Assembly (NCBI RefSeq): GCF_040954645.1
Contig: NC_092808.1
Location: 81,843,389-81,907,388, forward strand
DNA from: Diabrotica undecimpunctata
Lineage: Eukaryota > Arthropoda > Insecta > Coleoptera > Chrysomelidae
Direction: 5' to 3'
Length of the DNA: 64,000 nucleotides
Position numbers and translations under genes: made by a program. Shown one piece after another: positions 1 to 9,779 of this stretch. The stretch's first letter is position 1. Each line of letters opens with the position of its first letter. The notes under the pieces are model-generated. The model saw nothing but the letters and a program-made list of their open reading frames with translations. It had not been told where the DNA came from and made no database searches.

Positions 1-199
1 ACCAAAAGAGTTTAGAGACATGATCAAGACGTCCCGCCTGTGATATTTTTTTTTATTTCTTTATTTAACATCGGCGTCGATCTACTTCTGCGATTAAGAC
101 TAATCACCGTCGCCCGGAGCACGCTTCCACCAACGGGAAAATTTTGACGAATGCCCTGGTGTTCCAACCAGAGGTAGGGATCTTTAACGAGCCATGTTA

Positions 200-376
200 C
201 AGTAAAACCTGTGCTAATGGCCACCTGTCAAAACCGGTCACTTGTACTAGCCGGCCAGTTTCAAAGTTTCCCAAACCAAAATTTGTGGACTACAAAACCT
301 GGTATCAGCGACCACCTTTTTTATATCGGCCAATAGTTCTGTCATTTTTAGTGACCGTTATTGACAGGTTTTACTG
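200..376. mobile_element. pogo/Tigger-like MITE (177 bp)
   Basis: Perfect 13-bp terminal inverted repeats (cagtaaaacctgt at 200-212, its reverse complement at 364-376) are flanked on both sides by TA (198-199, 377-378). Beyond the 13 bp the two ends stay partly similar (a cac-containing block follows on each side). The CAGTnnAACC terminus and TA target are what pogo/Tigger elements of the Tc1/mariner superfamily use. There is no room for a transposase, so this would be a non-autonomous element mobilised in trans. The open frames crossing it are chance. Confidence 0.72.
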
Positions 377-748
377 TATTTATTATTACTTATCATTCAC
401 AATAGAAATACTAATCAAAATAAAACCTTGAAAGCATTGACAATTTTCTGTTTCAGATGACTAAGCTGGTTCTTTCAATGGACAAATTGCAGTTAACAAG
501 AATTTTCTAGATTTTTAAAGAGTGTAACACATTTTTCTAAATAAAAATAGTACAATGCCGTTCATTTATTTTTATAAAGAAATTTTGACTCCCGAATTTT
601 TTTATACGTTTCAACGTAAGACACATTATTGTTTTGAAGTTCAATATGCGTTTTTCTCGGTTTAAGGAAATTTTGGCATATCTGGTTTTTTCATTCATTA
701 CATTACATTCCCTGTAGTCTTCAGTTTTGATGTCATTTTTCCATAGCT
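377..748. other. no gene recognised
   Basis: AT-rich sequence between the MITE and the non-LTR insertion. I see no coding similarity or repeat structure here. Confidence 0.5.
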
Positions 749-760
749 ACCTCTGGATTT

Positions 761-1089
761 TTTTGAACTGCAGAATATCTACAAGCATACGTTTGGTGGT
801 AAAGATATTACCACTATAATTAAGCGAAACCGCCTGCAGTGGGCAGGACATGTAGCCCGGGCCCCTGAGTCAAATATGATAAAAAAGATTCTAACAGCGC
901 AACCCGTAGGAATGAGAAGACGGGGTAGACCAAAGCTAAGGTGGATGTACGGGGTAACACAAGATGCCGAGAAGATCGGAGTCGGCAACTGGAAAATGCA
1001 AGCGAGGGACAGAATAGAATGGCGTAGAAAGCTTGAGAAGGTCGAGGCCCTCTAAGGGCTGTAGCACCAAGATGATGATGATGATGATG
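761..1089 (+). mobile_element. 5'-truncated non-LTR retrotransposon, 3' end with (GAT)n tail
   Basis: A 12-bp target-site duplication acctctggattt lies at 749-760 and 1090-1101. Between the copies is the last ~100 codons of an endonuclease/reverse-transcriptase type element followed by a (gat)n tail at 1071-1090. 5' truncation, a microsatellite tail and a long TSD are the signature of target-primed reverse transcription. The same kind of tail ends the unrelated copy at 44.26 kb. Confidence 0.85.
762..1055 (+). pseudogene. C-terminal tail of non-LTR endonuclease/RT ORF
   Basis: Open from the insertion boundary to a TAA at 1053-1055, about 97 codons. It contains the conserved C-terminal block of insect endonuclease-RT elements: a LQWAGHVAR motif, then a GRPKLRW motif and a final EWRRKLEKVEAL. 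The endonuclease and the catalytic RT motifs are absent because the copy is 5' truncated, so no product is expected. The C-terminal block resembles that of the element ending at 44255, so both probably belong to one clade (RTE/CR1-like; I cannot fix the clade from the tail alone). Confidence 0.8.
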
Positions 1090-1101
1090 ACCTCTGGATT
1101 T

Positions 1102-1357
1102 AACGTAATTATGAAAAAATCAACGTATGTTGACATAAGTGAATGCATAGACCGGTTTTAGTGATTTTTTTTTTATTGTTAAAAATAAACAAAAAAACCA
1201 AGGGTAAAGGTTTTAATAAATATTAATAAAAATGTGATATTAATTAACATGGGAACTTATAAAAACATGCAGAGTCTAATTTGTTTATGGTAATCGACTT
1301 AAACTGCAAATTTCATAGGTGGACCAATCCCACAGGTGATATGGGAAGGGGCTCGTA
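1102..1357. other. no gene recognised
   Basis: AT-rich spacer between two non-LTR fragments. Confidence 0.5.
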
Positions 1358-1722
1358 AGATTAGTAAAAGCAACAATGGACTCATCAACAGGAACTATCA
1401 GAGTACAAAATGAGCTCACTGAGAACTTTTCAATAGTCGAAGGATTAAAACAAGGAGACAGGCTGGCATCGACACGTTTTGACATGACTCTTCAATTTGT
1501 AATAAGACAGCTAAATATATTAAGAGGTAATCTCCTAACCAATAAATCAATAAAGATTTCCACCTATGCCGATGACATTAGCACCATGTCTGCAGAACAG
1601 AAGAAGCGGCAGAAATATATTCACAATTAAAAACAGCGACAGAAGAGATCGGAGTAGAAATAAATATTTAAAACACAAAACATCTAACAGAGGCAACAGT
1701 TGAGGGAAACAGACGCACAGTT
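1358..1722 (+). pseudogene. non-LTR reverse transcriptase fragment (catalytic ADD motif)
   Basis: The frame around 1361-1630 reads an RT core: a KQGDRLAS block (the RT motif that is usually QGDPLS), a short spacer, then STYADDI with the catalytic aspartate pair. After the ADD motif the frame breaks; similarity continues in another frame to about 1720 (an EEIGVEIN-like stretch, the usual helix after the active site). Sequence before and after is not recognisable, so this is a short relic. No TSD found. Confidence 0.72.
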
Positions 1723-2386
1723 TAATTAAAAAATAATTATCCAAAAATGGAGATTATACATCAATATATATTTAAAATTGGAAGATATCAAGAAGTATTT
1801 CGAATTCTTAAAATTCAGCATTATATAAGAACAAAAATGTTAAAGATTTTTACTTTAAACTTTTTTTGTTAAGACAAATATAAGGAATATTCGGGCTTCA
1901 GTAGTTATTGACATGGATAGGAAAGAATAAAACACACGTTCAGAAAAGCAGGAACAAAGTACAAAAGACCGTAAAAGATATGAATGCACCGAATGCAACA
2001 AAAACAATATCGATGGCCTAGAAGTAATACCTCGCAAGTCCCTTTGGCAAAATTTGTGGTTATTTAAAAAAAAAACTTTATATATTATTAAATACAAATA
2101 TTTTTTAAACGAAAGTGTGTCAAGAAACTATTTATAATTATTTCTTTTTAATTTCAATTGTTTTTGGTCCCAAATTTTATTTTCACTTTTTTAATGGTAC
2201 ATACGTGTTATTGCTCTTTTCATTTTTCCCGTTTTTGAATTTGTAAGAGGTATTTCAAGTATATTTTATAACTTTACTGTTTTGTTTGTGAGTTATAAAG
2301 TGTTAAAATTTTACTGTTTTGAGTATGTACAAAAGTCGGTTAACCCCAATATTTGTAAAAAATAGTATATTATATTCAATATTAGG

Positions 2387-2387
<1 letters not shown>
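1723..2387. other. no gene recognised
   Basis: AT-rich DNA; the open frames here are short and show no motif. Confidence 0.45.

Positions 2388-2458
<71 letters not shown>
2388..2458. repeat. (AT)n microsatellite
   Basis: About 70 bp of uninterrupted AT dinucleotide. The overlapping frame that reads Ile-Tyr repeats is an artefact. Confidence 0.97.
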
Positions 2459-2462
<4 letters not shown>

Positions 2463-2624
2463 TTACATAAAATACTAAAAAAAATAAACGTTTATTTTGA
2501 TTTTCTTATAATATTATGTTTTGTCTTTGCTAACACTAAAATACTTTGCTAACAAAAATACAGAAATTATCAAAAGTTAGTTTAAAGAACTTAAATATAT
2601 AATTCGACAACATAAGTGCAACCT

Positions 2625-4650
2625 ACAACAAATAAAAATATTATACAGACAAGATACAAGGTGTTTCAGTTCCACTAAATATTTATCTATAGTTTTTTTG
2701 GAAACTTCATGTGGTATATTTTTGTAGAAGTCGTGGTAATCTCAATCCATAACTCTTGTGATAGCAAGAAGTTGTTCAAATTTTTCGAGAGAAATTTTTG
2801 GTTTAGAGGAGTAAAGTTTTTAAAATCGACATTAGATAACTTGAAGGGTTTCGTTTTTCTCAAAGGCATATATTCAGAGTCAAAATCTATTTTGTAATAC
2901 CATACAATACCTTATAGAAGAATACCACTGGTAAAGTGGTTTTGAAGTTTTTAAAAAAATTGTGTTGTAAATATTCTGCGTCTATGATAAAGGGGTTTTT
3001 GTGCGCGTTGCATACATTCTGGGCCATAGTTGAACAGATTGAAGGTCCATAGTTAAAAGGTGACAATTTTCATTGACAGCTTCTACCGTTTGCTTTTTAA
3101 GCTCGCTCGTTCTTTAAATACAATGTGCGATTCATACTCTTCTTGATTTGTATTATCAGTTTTAAATTGGCAGCATAAATTGCACTGATCCATTCGAGGC
3201 TGGAAGATCCCTAAATTTTTTCTCTCAAATGTCCCATCAAAAAAAAAGTGTTAAGAGGTTTTCCTTCATAACATTCAACGTACTTTTTGTACAACAGCGA
3301 TTTGTTTTTAACTATATTATCTTAGATGTAGTGTTTTTTGGTATCTGACCTTGCATAATGTGGAGGTAGTTTTGGCATAGGAAAAATATTTGGAAAACAG
3401 GGTGCAGGAAGAAGAAGAACATCTTGGTTAAAGAACCTCAGAATTTGGTTGAATACAACATCTGAGCAGCTTTTCTGCGCTGCTGCAGATAAGATAAAGA
3501 ATGCCATGATGATCGCCAACATTCGTAACGGATAGGCACATCAAGAAGAAGTTTTGGCAGCTTATCAAACCAGTTTTTAAGAAACTTTCTTTTCTCACAT
3601 AACTTAGGTTCTCTTATTCTTCTGTCATTAATTTCCACCGAAGATGGTATCATTCCATTCTCTTCGGCATTACACCGGCTGCTTACAAACCACTCTCCAA
3701 CACAAATGGTATTTAGGAATATCTTTTGACAGACTCTGAGAGGTTGACCGTCAATTCTAAAAAAATAGTTAAAGCTATTCGATTTTTGCGTCATATTTTC
3801 AGTTTTTCTTCTTTTCGGTTCAGCCATGTCAACATTATTCACAACAAAAATTTTTTTCTGATCCCATGTTAAATTTTTCCAAAAATTTTAAAATATTTGG
3901 TTTCTTTTTTCGTCCCTAATCTTATTGCAAAAATAAACTTTTGTTTTTTGCCCATATTTACCATTGCACCTTTCTTTAATTTTCCTTTCTTTCCTGATTT
4001 TGTTGTTTTTTCATTTTTTTATTTCGTCTAGTGAATCCAATGTATTCTTTTCCTTTCATTCGCTTAATTTTATTTGCGTTTTTTCTACATTTATTTTTGT
4101 CCGAATATATTTTCTTTGTTCTGTTTTTTGATAGTCGTCTAGGTATAACTTCTGAATCTAAGTCCTCATTACAACTGATATCACTATTGCCTAAAACATA
4201 ATCCAGATAGTTGTTTTGAGGGTTTTTTTCTTCATTATTGCATTTATAACTCAAACTTATAACTGCATCATGCCTTGTACTGATTGTTTTGTCGAGTTAA
4301 TTGACTAACACTTCATTTTCTTTATTATTTTCCATCTGATCTGAAAAGTTGAGATCAATAATGCCGCTCTGATTAGAGTTGATGTTAACAGGGGAGTTAT
4401 TTGGCATTGTATCCATTGAATGGTTTCATAGTATAAATCCATCTTCAAATTCCAGGGGCAAGTCATCTAATATATAACCAGGAGGACAAATATGTAATTC
4501 TTACTCTGGTAGATCTCTGACTTCTGGTTCTGGTACATCTCTAACTTCTGGTTTTGGGATGTTCTGACTAGACGTGGATTGCTCAATTTGTTGAAGAAGA
4601 GCCAATATTTTCTTGCCTCGTTTTATTCTAAAAAATATTCTATTCTGTAA
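2625..4650 (-). pseudogene. relic of an insect multicopy protein family (function unknown)
   Basis: Read on the minus strand, pieces in different frames line up in order with a protein family I recall as very abundant among uncharacterised insect proteins. From N to C: a RGKKILALLQQ start (~4630), a GKEYIGFTR block (~4050), a VCQKIFLNTICVGEW block (~3700), a FDKLPK/LPPHYARSDTKKHYI block interrupted at 3378-3550, QPRMDQCNLC (~3220), TMDLQSVQLWPRMYA (~3040) and a C-terminal DYHDFYKNI (~2730). Several stops and frame changes break it. The order and the PKxDQCNLC and MDLQ blocks support one ancestral ORF of about 600 residues. Whether the family is a transposase derivative or a host family is unknown to me. 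Confidence 0.62.
3378..3550 (+). mobile_element. 5'-truncated non-LTR tail inserted in the 2625-4650 pseudogene
   Basis: The 173-bp insert is flanked by agttttggca (3368-3377 and 3550-3559). It reads GKQGAGRRRTSWLKNL, AAADKIKNAMMIANIR and a stop, then a short gaagaa tail. The frame of the surrounding minus-strand pseudogene breaks exactly at this insert and resumes after it. The same tail family occurs at 8.0 kb and 34.4 kb, both on the minus strand. Confidence 0.8.
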
Positions 4651-4925
4651 TTCCAAAGTTTATGGGCCCCAAAATATGTTTTTATCACATATCAATATTA
4701 GTTACTGTTGGAGTTACCAGCTGAAGTCCGTTTGAAGAGGTTTACTCTCCGGACACTGGAACTCACTTAAAGCATGGGTTTATGTTACCTGAAGTAAAAT
4801 TTAATTACAATATTTAACATCAAATAATATTTATAACATCATGTACAATCTTTGGTAACTTTATATATTTTAAAGGGTTTTTACTCTAATATTTTGGTGG
4901 CTCAGGCATGGTAACCTGTAATTTT
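4651..4925. other. no gene recognised
   Basis: Unassigned; it could include the outer part of the mobile unit that carried the neighbouring pseudogene, but I found no inverted repeat. Confidence 0.4.
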
Positions 4926-4929
4926 AAGC

Positions 4930-4965
4930 TGATGATGGAACTGTTGTTCCGAAAACGTTTTTTTT
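4930..4965 (+). other. hammerhead-ribozyme-like motif (ctgatga...gaaa)
   Basis: The segment reads ctgatga, t, ggaa, a short loop, ttcc, then gaaaacg. CUGAUGA plus a small hairpin plus GAAA is the layout of the hammerhead catalytic core, with ggaa/ttcc as a 4-bp stem II. A nearly identical arrangement occurs at 60246-60276. I could not find convincing stems I and III, so this may be a degenerate ribozyme from a Penelope-like element or simply a conserved repeat motif. Confidence 0.3.
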
Positions 4966-6069
4966 TATATCAATATTAGATTTATTATCAAAACGTTGTA
5001 AAATAAGGATTTTGAAATAAAAAAAAAATTAAAAAGTGTTGAGTAGTTATTAAAACTATTCCTCTTAGTTTAGGTTACATAATTGTTTTAACAGATTACT
5101 AAATAGTTAAAAATAATCATTATTTAATCCAATATTGAAAAAGGCAATACCACGTACTTGCACATATAATTGACATTACTATATTCTGAGTACTGTGCAA
5201 TACCACGTATATACACAAAAATATAAATAAGAGAATATTGCATAAAATAATTAATTAAAATCTAATATAATCAACAGCATATAAACTTGAAGCCTCCTGC
5301 ATTAAAGTACCGAAGAGAATTTAGCCAAAAAATCTAACGTACCTTAGAAATATAACAAACACTTGCAACACAAACTTTTACGTTATAACGGCCATTAACT
5401 TCCATAGCAGACTAAACACTCACGAGGTATTGCTATCAAAATATTAAGGCGAGGTATTGGCACGTGGTCAGAAATACGGTATTCATTGATTTGCACGTCT
5501 GTAATTTTGGTGATTGGTAGAAAAGGTTTAAGTATATACTTAAGCATTGCGGCGCCAAAACCTGATTTTTGAATTTTTGGTACTTACAAAGTATTGCCTC
5601 TAGGCCATCGATATGAAGTATTACAAACGGTAAGCTTCTTATTACTATAAATAAGAGCAAAGAAACCATACAAATGACAAAGAAAAACAAATTGAAAAAG
5701 GGGAGATTGGTTACCATAATAATGGAAAACGTACATGAAGCCTTGACCTGAGAGAATTTTCAATAAGCTTTTTATAATTACTAGGAAAATGAGAAGTTTA
5801 CTTTTCCTTTGGGGCAATTGGAACATACGCAACAACTAAATTTTAGGTTAAGGTAACAACAAATATGTTTGGCAAGTTACAGAGCATACGGCTAGGAAAT
5901 GGAGTGGTTTTTGTTGGTATGCAGCAGTTTGGGGGCCCATCCTGGCTATCTACCAGTATCTTGGCAATTTTTTTAGATCGGCTTCTAACTTTTTCACTTT
6001 ATCGGAAAAAAAATTAATTTATAATATTTAAATTAAATAATTTTAACAGTGTTGATATATTAAAAAAAA
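4966..6069. other. no gene recognised
   Basis: AT-rich. The short word caataccacgta recurs near 5147 and 5201, and ggtattg occurs near 5424 and 5454, hinting at an unrecognised repeat. No coding similarity. Confidence 0.4.
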
Positions 6070-6830
6070 TTTACCAAGCTTTCTGGAACATACGTGTTTT
6101 TGTATATATTTCAGGTATGGTAAAGTACTAAATCTTAAAAGAGGTAAGTTAATTGTTACAACAGAGAAAATTTTCAACGCTATCGATTTTTTAAAATCGT
6201 TTATCTAAGCTTTCTGGAACACATAGTCAAGTCGTCGGAGATTTGACCACTAAAAATCATACGAACAGCTAAATTTTACTGAGAATGTCAATTTTGAGAC
6301 CTCAAAAAGATGCAAAAAAGTTTCTCACTACCTCACTTGGGTTTCTGGACATCCAAAAATTCGATTGTTTCAAGCGTTGTTTCTGAGAGATCGGTTCATT
6401 CTACAGAAAAAGTGCTAATAAACAATTTTGTGCAAAATTAACCCACTGGTTTTTTTTTAAATATTTTTTCTACGGCGTATTGATTTCCTCAGCAAAACTT
6501 TCAGTTTGTTGGTTTGAGTTTTACAGGTTCAGTGGCATTTTAGTCCCTGACGACTAAAATAATACCTGATTTTACAATGTAATTACCAAATACAAGATGT
6601 ATCCCAGGAATGGTAAAGCAATAAATTGCAAAACATGTAACTTAAGCGTTAAAACAGAGAAAATTTCAACGCTGTCGATTTTTTTTTTAAATTTGTTATT
6701 AAATATGTCGGAAAAATATTTCATTTTATAATGTAATTACAAAATAAAATATGTATCTAATGTATGGAAAAACAATAGTTATTATGTCTTATTTAATTAA
6801 CTTATCGAATTTAAGTGTGTATGTTTTTAA
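6070..6830. repeat. diverged ~155-bp tandem repeat, interrupted by a TIR element
   Basis: Blocks around 6113-6202 and 6606-6690 share ggtatggtaaag/ggaatggtaaag, then acagagaaaat...tcaacgct...tcgatttttt. A third, weaker unit begins near 6733 (aatgtaattac, then atgtat). Once the TIR element at 6226-6559 is subtracted, the unit spacing is about 150-157 bp. Confidence 0.6.
6226..6559. mobile_element. non-autonomous TIR element, same family as 46999-47490
   Basis: The left end (gtcaagtcgtcggaga) and the reverse complement of the right end are imperfect inverted repeats (about 12 of 16), each bordered by TA (6224-6225, 6560-6561). The interior matches the element at 46999-47490: the left third shares atttgaccactaaaaatcat-like sequence and the gacctca..aagatgcaaaaa block, the middle shares a cggttcatt block, and the right end shares ggttcagtggca. 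It is a decayed MITE without coding capacity. Confidence 0.7.
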
Positions 6831-7289
6831 GTCTTCTTTTATAAAATTAAACTGAAATACAAACTGTATCTTTGTAGATTTATACAGAAATACGCTTCAC
6901 CGAAGAGGTGAAAGTTTTTTTTTTATTTGTGAAAATTTTTCGACGCTTCCAGCGATAAACAACCACATGTATAAGATTTATTTAGTAACCAAATCTTTTA
7001 TGTCAAGAGTAAACAAAGCGTGCTCGGTGTTTCTGCTTTTTTAAAATACGGATAATAATGCGGTCGTTTGCAAGCAGCGTCTAAACCAGGAAAATTTGCG
7101 AAGAATAATTGGTATATATGTCAGCTCAAAATGTTTTTTTACTGAATAACAAAACGTAATATCATACATGAAGGTATTTCTGTCACAAATTGTATACAGG
7201 AAGAATTTTAATATACTAGAATCACTAGGCATAGTTAGAACGTATACTGTGAGATAGAAATTCTATGGTAGTGCGTTGTTAAGATGTGT
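6831..7289. other. no gene recognised
   Basis: AT-rich spacer. Confidence 0.45.
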
Positions 7290-7296
7290 ATTATGT

Positions 7297-7910
7297 CTTC
7301 TTCTTCTTCTACTTCTCGGAGATCTTTCGATCTGTTTAATTCTGAAGCTGCCTTTGGTTAATTTCCTGGGAGGTAGATTGCCAACTATCCCTCCATCTTT
7401 TAGGTGGTCTTCCGGGAGGTCTTGAACCGGGCGGGTTGTTTTCTAGGGCAATTTTTGGGAGTATATTCTTGTCCATTCATCTTACATGACTGTACCACAT
7501 TTTTTTACGCTGCCTTCCCCATCTTACAATATCTTCAATTTTGCACTGATCTCTAACGTTTGTATTTCTCACCCTGTCTCTTCTTGTTCTGCCCACTATT
7601 GTTCTTAGGGTTTTCATCTCGGCAACCCTTAGCATCTGTTTCGTTTTGTTGGTATTTTCGCTCACTTCTATGCCATATGTCATGATCGGTCGTATGCAAG
7701 TCTTGCATATTCTAATTTTACTATCTGTCCGCATACGCGGATTTGACCAGACTATCTCCCGCAAATATCCCAATAATGCGAATGCTTTGTTGATCTGACT
7801 CCTTAGGTCCTTTACTGGGTCGTGTCTACTTGATATATCTATGCCCAGATATCTGAATTGCATCACCTGTTCTATCAGGCTGTTCTCAACCACTAACTTA
7901 TATCTGAGCG
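7297..7910 (-). pseudogene. non-LTR endonuclease/RT, C-terminal part
   Basis: On the minus strand a 138-codon open stretch (7893-7477) reads the thumb and C-terminal part of an insect endonuclease-RT: FRYLGIDISS, ICKTCIRPIMTYGIE, KTKQMLRVAEMKTLRTIVG and DIVRWGRQR. It continues, after a stop, with GRPPKRWRDSW near 7400. The 3' end is a gaagaa tail (plus-strand tcttcttcttcttc from 7297). The 7-bp word attatgt at 7290-7296 and 7911-7917 is a plausible target duplication. The catalytic RT motifs lie upstream and are missing, so the copy is 5' truncated. Confidence 0.85.
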
Positions 7911-8013
7911 ATTATGTGATTTTAATAAATTATACAGAATATTTTGTCTACCTTTTGTATCATTTTAGTTATATCTTTAATTTCATACTATAAGATGTAC
8001 GTTAAATTAAAAA

Positions 8014-8265
8014 ATCTTCTTTTTTAAGCTCTATCTTTTATCGAAGGTTGGAAATCATTATGGCTATGTTGACTGCCGCTCTAAAAAGTTCTGCACTACT
8101 GCATTCAAACCATTCCCATAAGTTCTTAAGCCAGGATATTCTTTGTCTTCCCACATTTCGCTTTCCTCGGATTTTGCCTTGCATAATAAGTTGTAGTAAT
8201 GCGTATTTTTGCCCTCTCATCATATGTCCTAAGTACTCAAGTTTTCGTCTTTTGATAGTTATTAA
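8014..8265 (-). pseudogene. non-LTR tail of the GAA-tailed family
   Basis: Minus-strand frame reading KRRKLEYLGHMMRGQKYALLQ, GRQRISWLKNLWEW, ELFRAAVNIAIMISNLR and a stop, followed by an A-rich gaaga tail near 8014. It shares this block with 3378-3550 and 34421-34680, so three copies of one element family are truncated within the last ~250 bp. A target duplication is not clear here. Confidence 0.75.
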
Positions 8266-9460
8266 ATAGTTGATAGAAAACAAGCTAGAAGAAAAACTTC
8301 CAGCACATAACCAGCTTTGATGTTCAATCACTGTATCCAAATAGTCTCATTAACTAAGCCAGAAAAGTGATATCGACAAATTGAAAATCTACCAACCAAT
8401 ACAGTGCATTTAGCTATATAACAGCTCATTAAAAACAAACCAACTTTGTTTTCTAGACATCATGATCTTGAAACGCAACCATGAAAATTTAAGATGCTGC
8501 CGATAAGCCCCTAAAAAATTCCCCTTGATCGTGACCACAAAAAAAAATTTGAAACTATTTTAAAACAATAATTTGCTTGTAATAACAATAAAATAACATT
8601 TTATTTACTTAAGTGGCTTCTAAATACAACACACAAATTGTCACTTAAAACGTAAAATAAAGCTTTTGCTCCTCATTACAGCATTTTTTTAGTTCAAATT
8701 GTAACGCTACTTCTGAATGTGTTCTGTTTGTTGTGGAATAATTATTTTGTTTTGTTTTGACGGATTCAGTTAATGAGAGCATAAAACAACAAAAAGATGC
8801 ATTTGTATCCCTAAGCAACCCACACTTTATAGAAGAAGACTCTTATAAACCTCTGTTATAATGCCAGATGAAATAACATTAAAAATACACAGCAAAATAT
8901 TAAGTAAAATGACAATTCCAATTTTATTAATTTTTTTTATGTAGAATTTAGTTATTATAAAATATAGTATCACACTATATTTATTACCCAAATTTTGTTT
9001 ATTATTTTTATTATTTAATTTAATTACGTCTGTCACATTTTAAGTAGTAACCGTTAAATAAGAGTCTGTCTGAATCTTTTAGGCAGAGTTGTACAAAATA
9101 TTTGATCAGGAACGAAATGAAGTTGTGGATGTAAGTAAAACCACCAAACACAAAATGACCGTTTTATTAACCTAACCCAATTTTTAGTGACTTGAAGAGT
9201 TAGGAACTCTGGCTTGATTTTTACAAACTCCCTTTCTCTGATCTGTTACGTGCTTTTTTAAATGAATTACGAGGTCAAGCTCCACGCTTCAAGCCTTATT
9301 ACAAATTGTTTAATAGATGGCATGAATTAACATTGTTGAATAGATTATATTTAATAATTTTTGTAGAATAAATATTCGACAATCAGTCTAGTTATTTAAT
9401 ATGTCACTTCAGAAAAAGTTCTTAACCAACAAATATCCAGTCCATTCCAATCGAAGTGTT
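8266..9460. other. no gene recognised
   Basis: AT-rich DNA with no coding similarity that I can defend. Confidence 0.45.
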
Positions 9461-9463
9461 TTT

Positions 9464-9527
9464 TTCAAGTTTTCTGGTCTTTCGTCTGAACGTATTTCAA
9501 GCTTTCTGGTCCTTTGTCCGGACATAT
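9464..9527. repeat. 32-bp tandem duplication
   Basis: ttcaagttttctggtctttc and ttcaagctttctggtccttt begin two adjacent ~32-bp units (from 9464 and 9496) with about 80% identity. It lies just before the decayed Bel/Pao copy and may be part of its leader or LTR. Confidence 0.6.
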
Positions 9528-9779
9528 TTCAATATTTGCTGTAAATTTTACGCAATTTTTATAAATAATTCTCTGAAGATAAATTCAAATTCGAAAATTT
9601 AACGTAGCGGTTTGCTCTGGTTAAGCAGTTTTTAAGCAAGATTACAGGTCTGAACTTGACATATCAGCAACTATTCAGTTGTCTCCTGTGCGTTCGTCAA
9701 GTCTCTGTTATAAAATTGAATTCTGTTTAATTCTGCAAACAACCTGAAAATTCCCCCAGTTCACTTAGCAAGTTAGTTA

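Noticed and set aside
144..431. 95-codon open frame near the left edge
   Set aside because: It crosses a TIR element and its flanks and shows no domain.
2319..2552. Open frames reading Ile-Tyr repeats (also at 35347-35905, 53494-53688, 54152-54460)
   Set aside because: They are translations of (AT)n microsatellites on either strand.
7281..7320. CRISPR-like or regulatory role for the cttcttctt runs (also 19411, 34421)
   Set aside because: They are the gaa/aag tails of minus-strand non-LTR elements.
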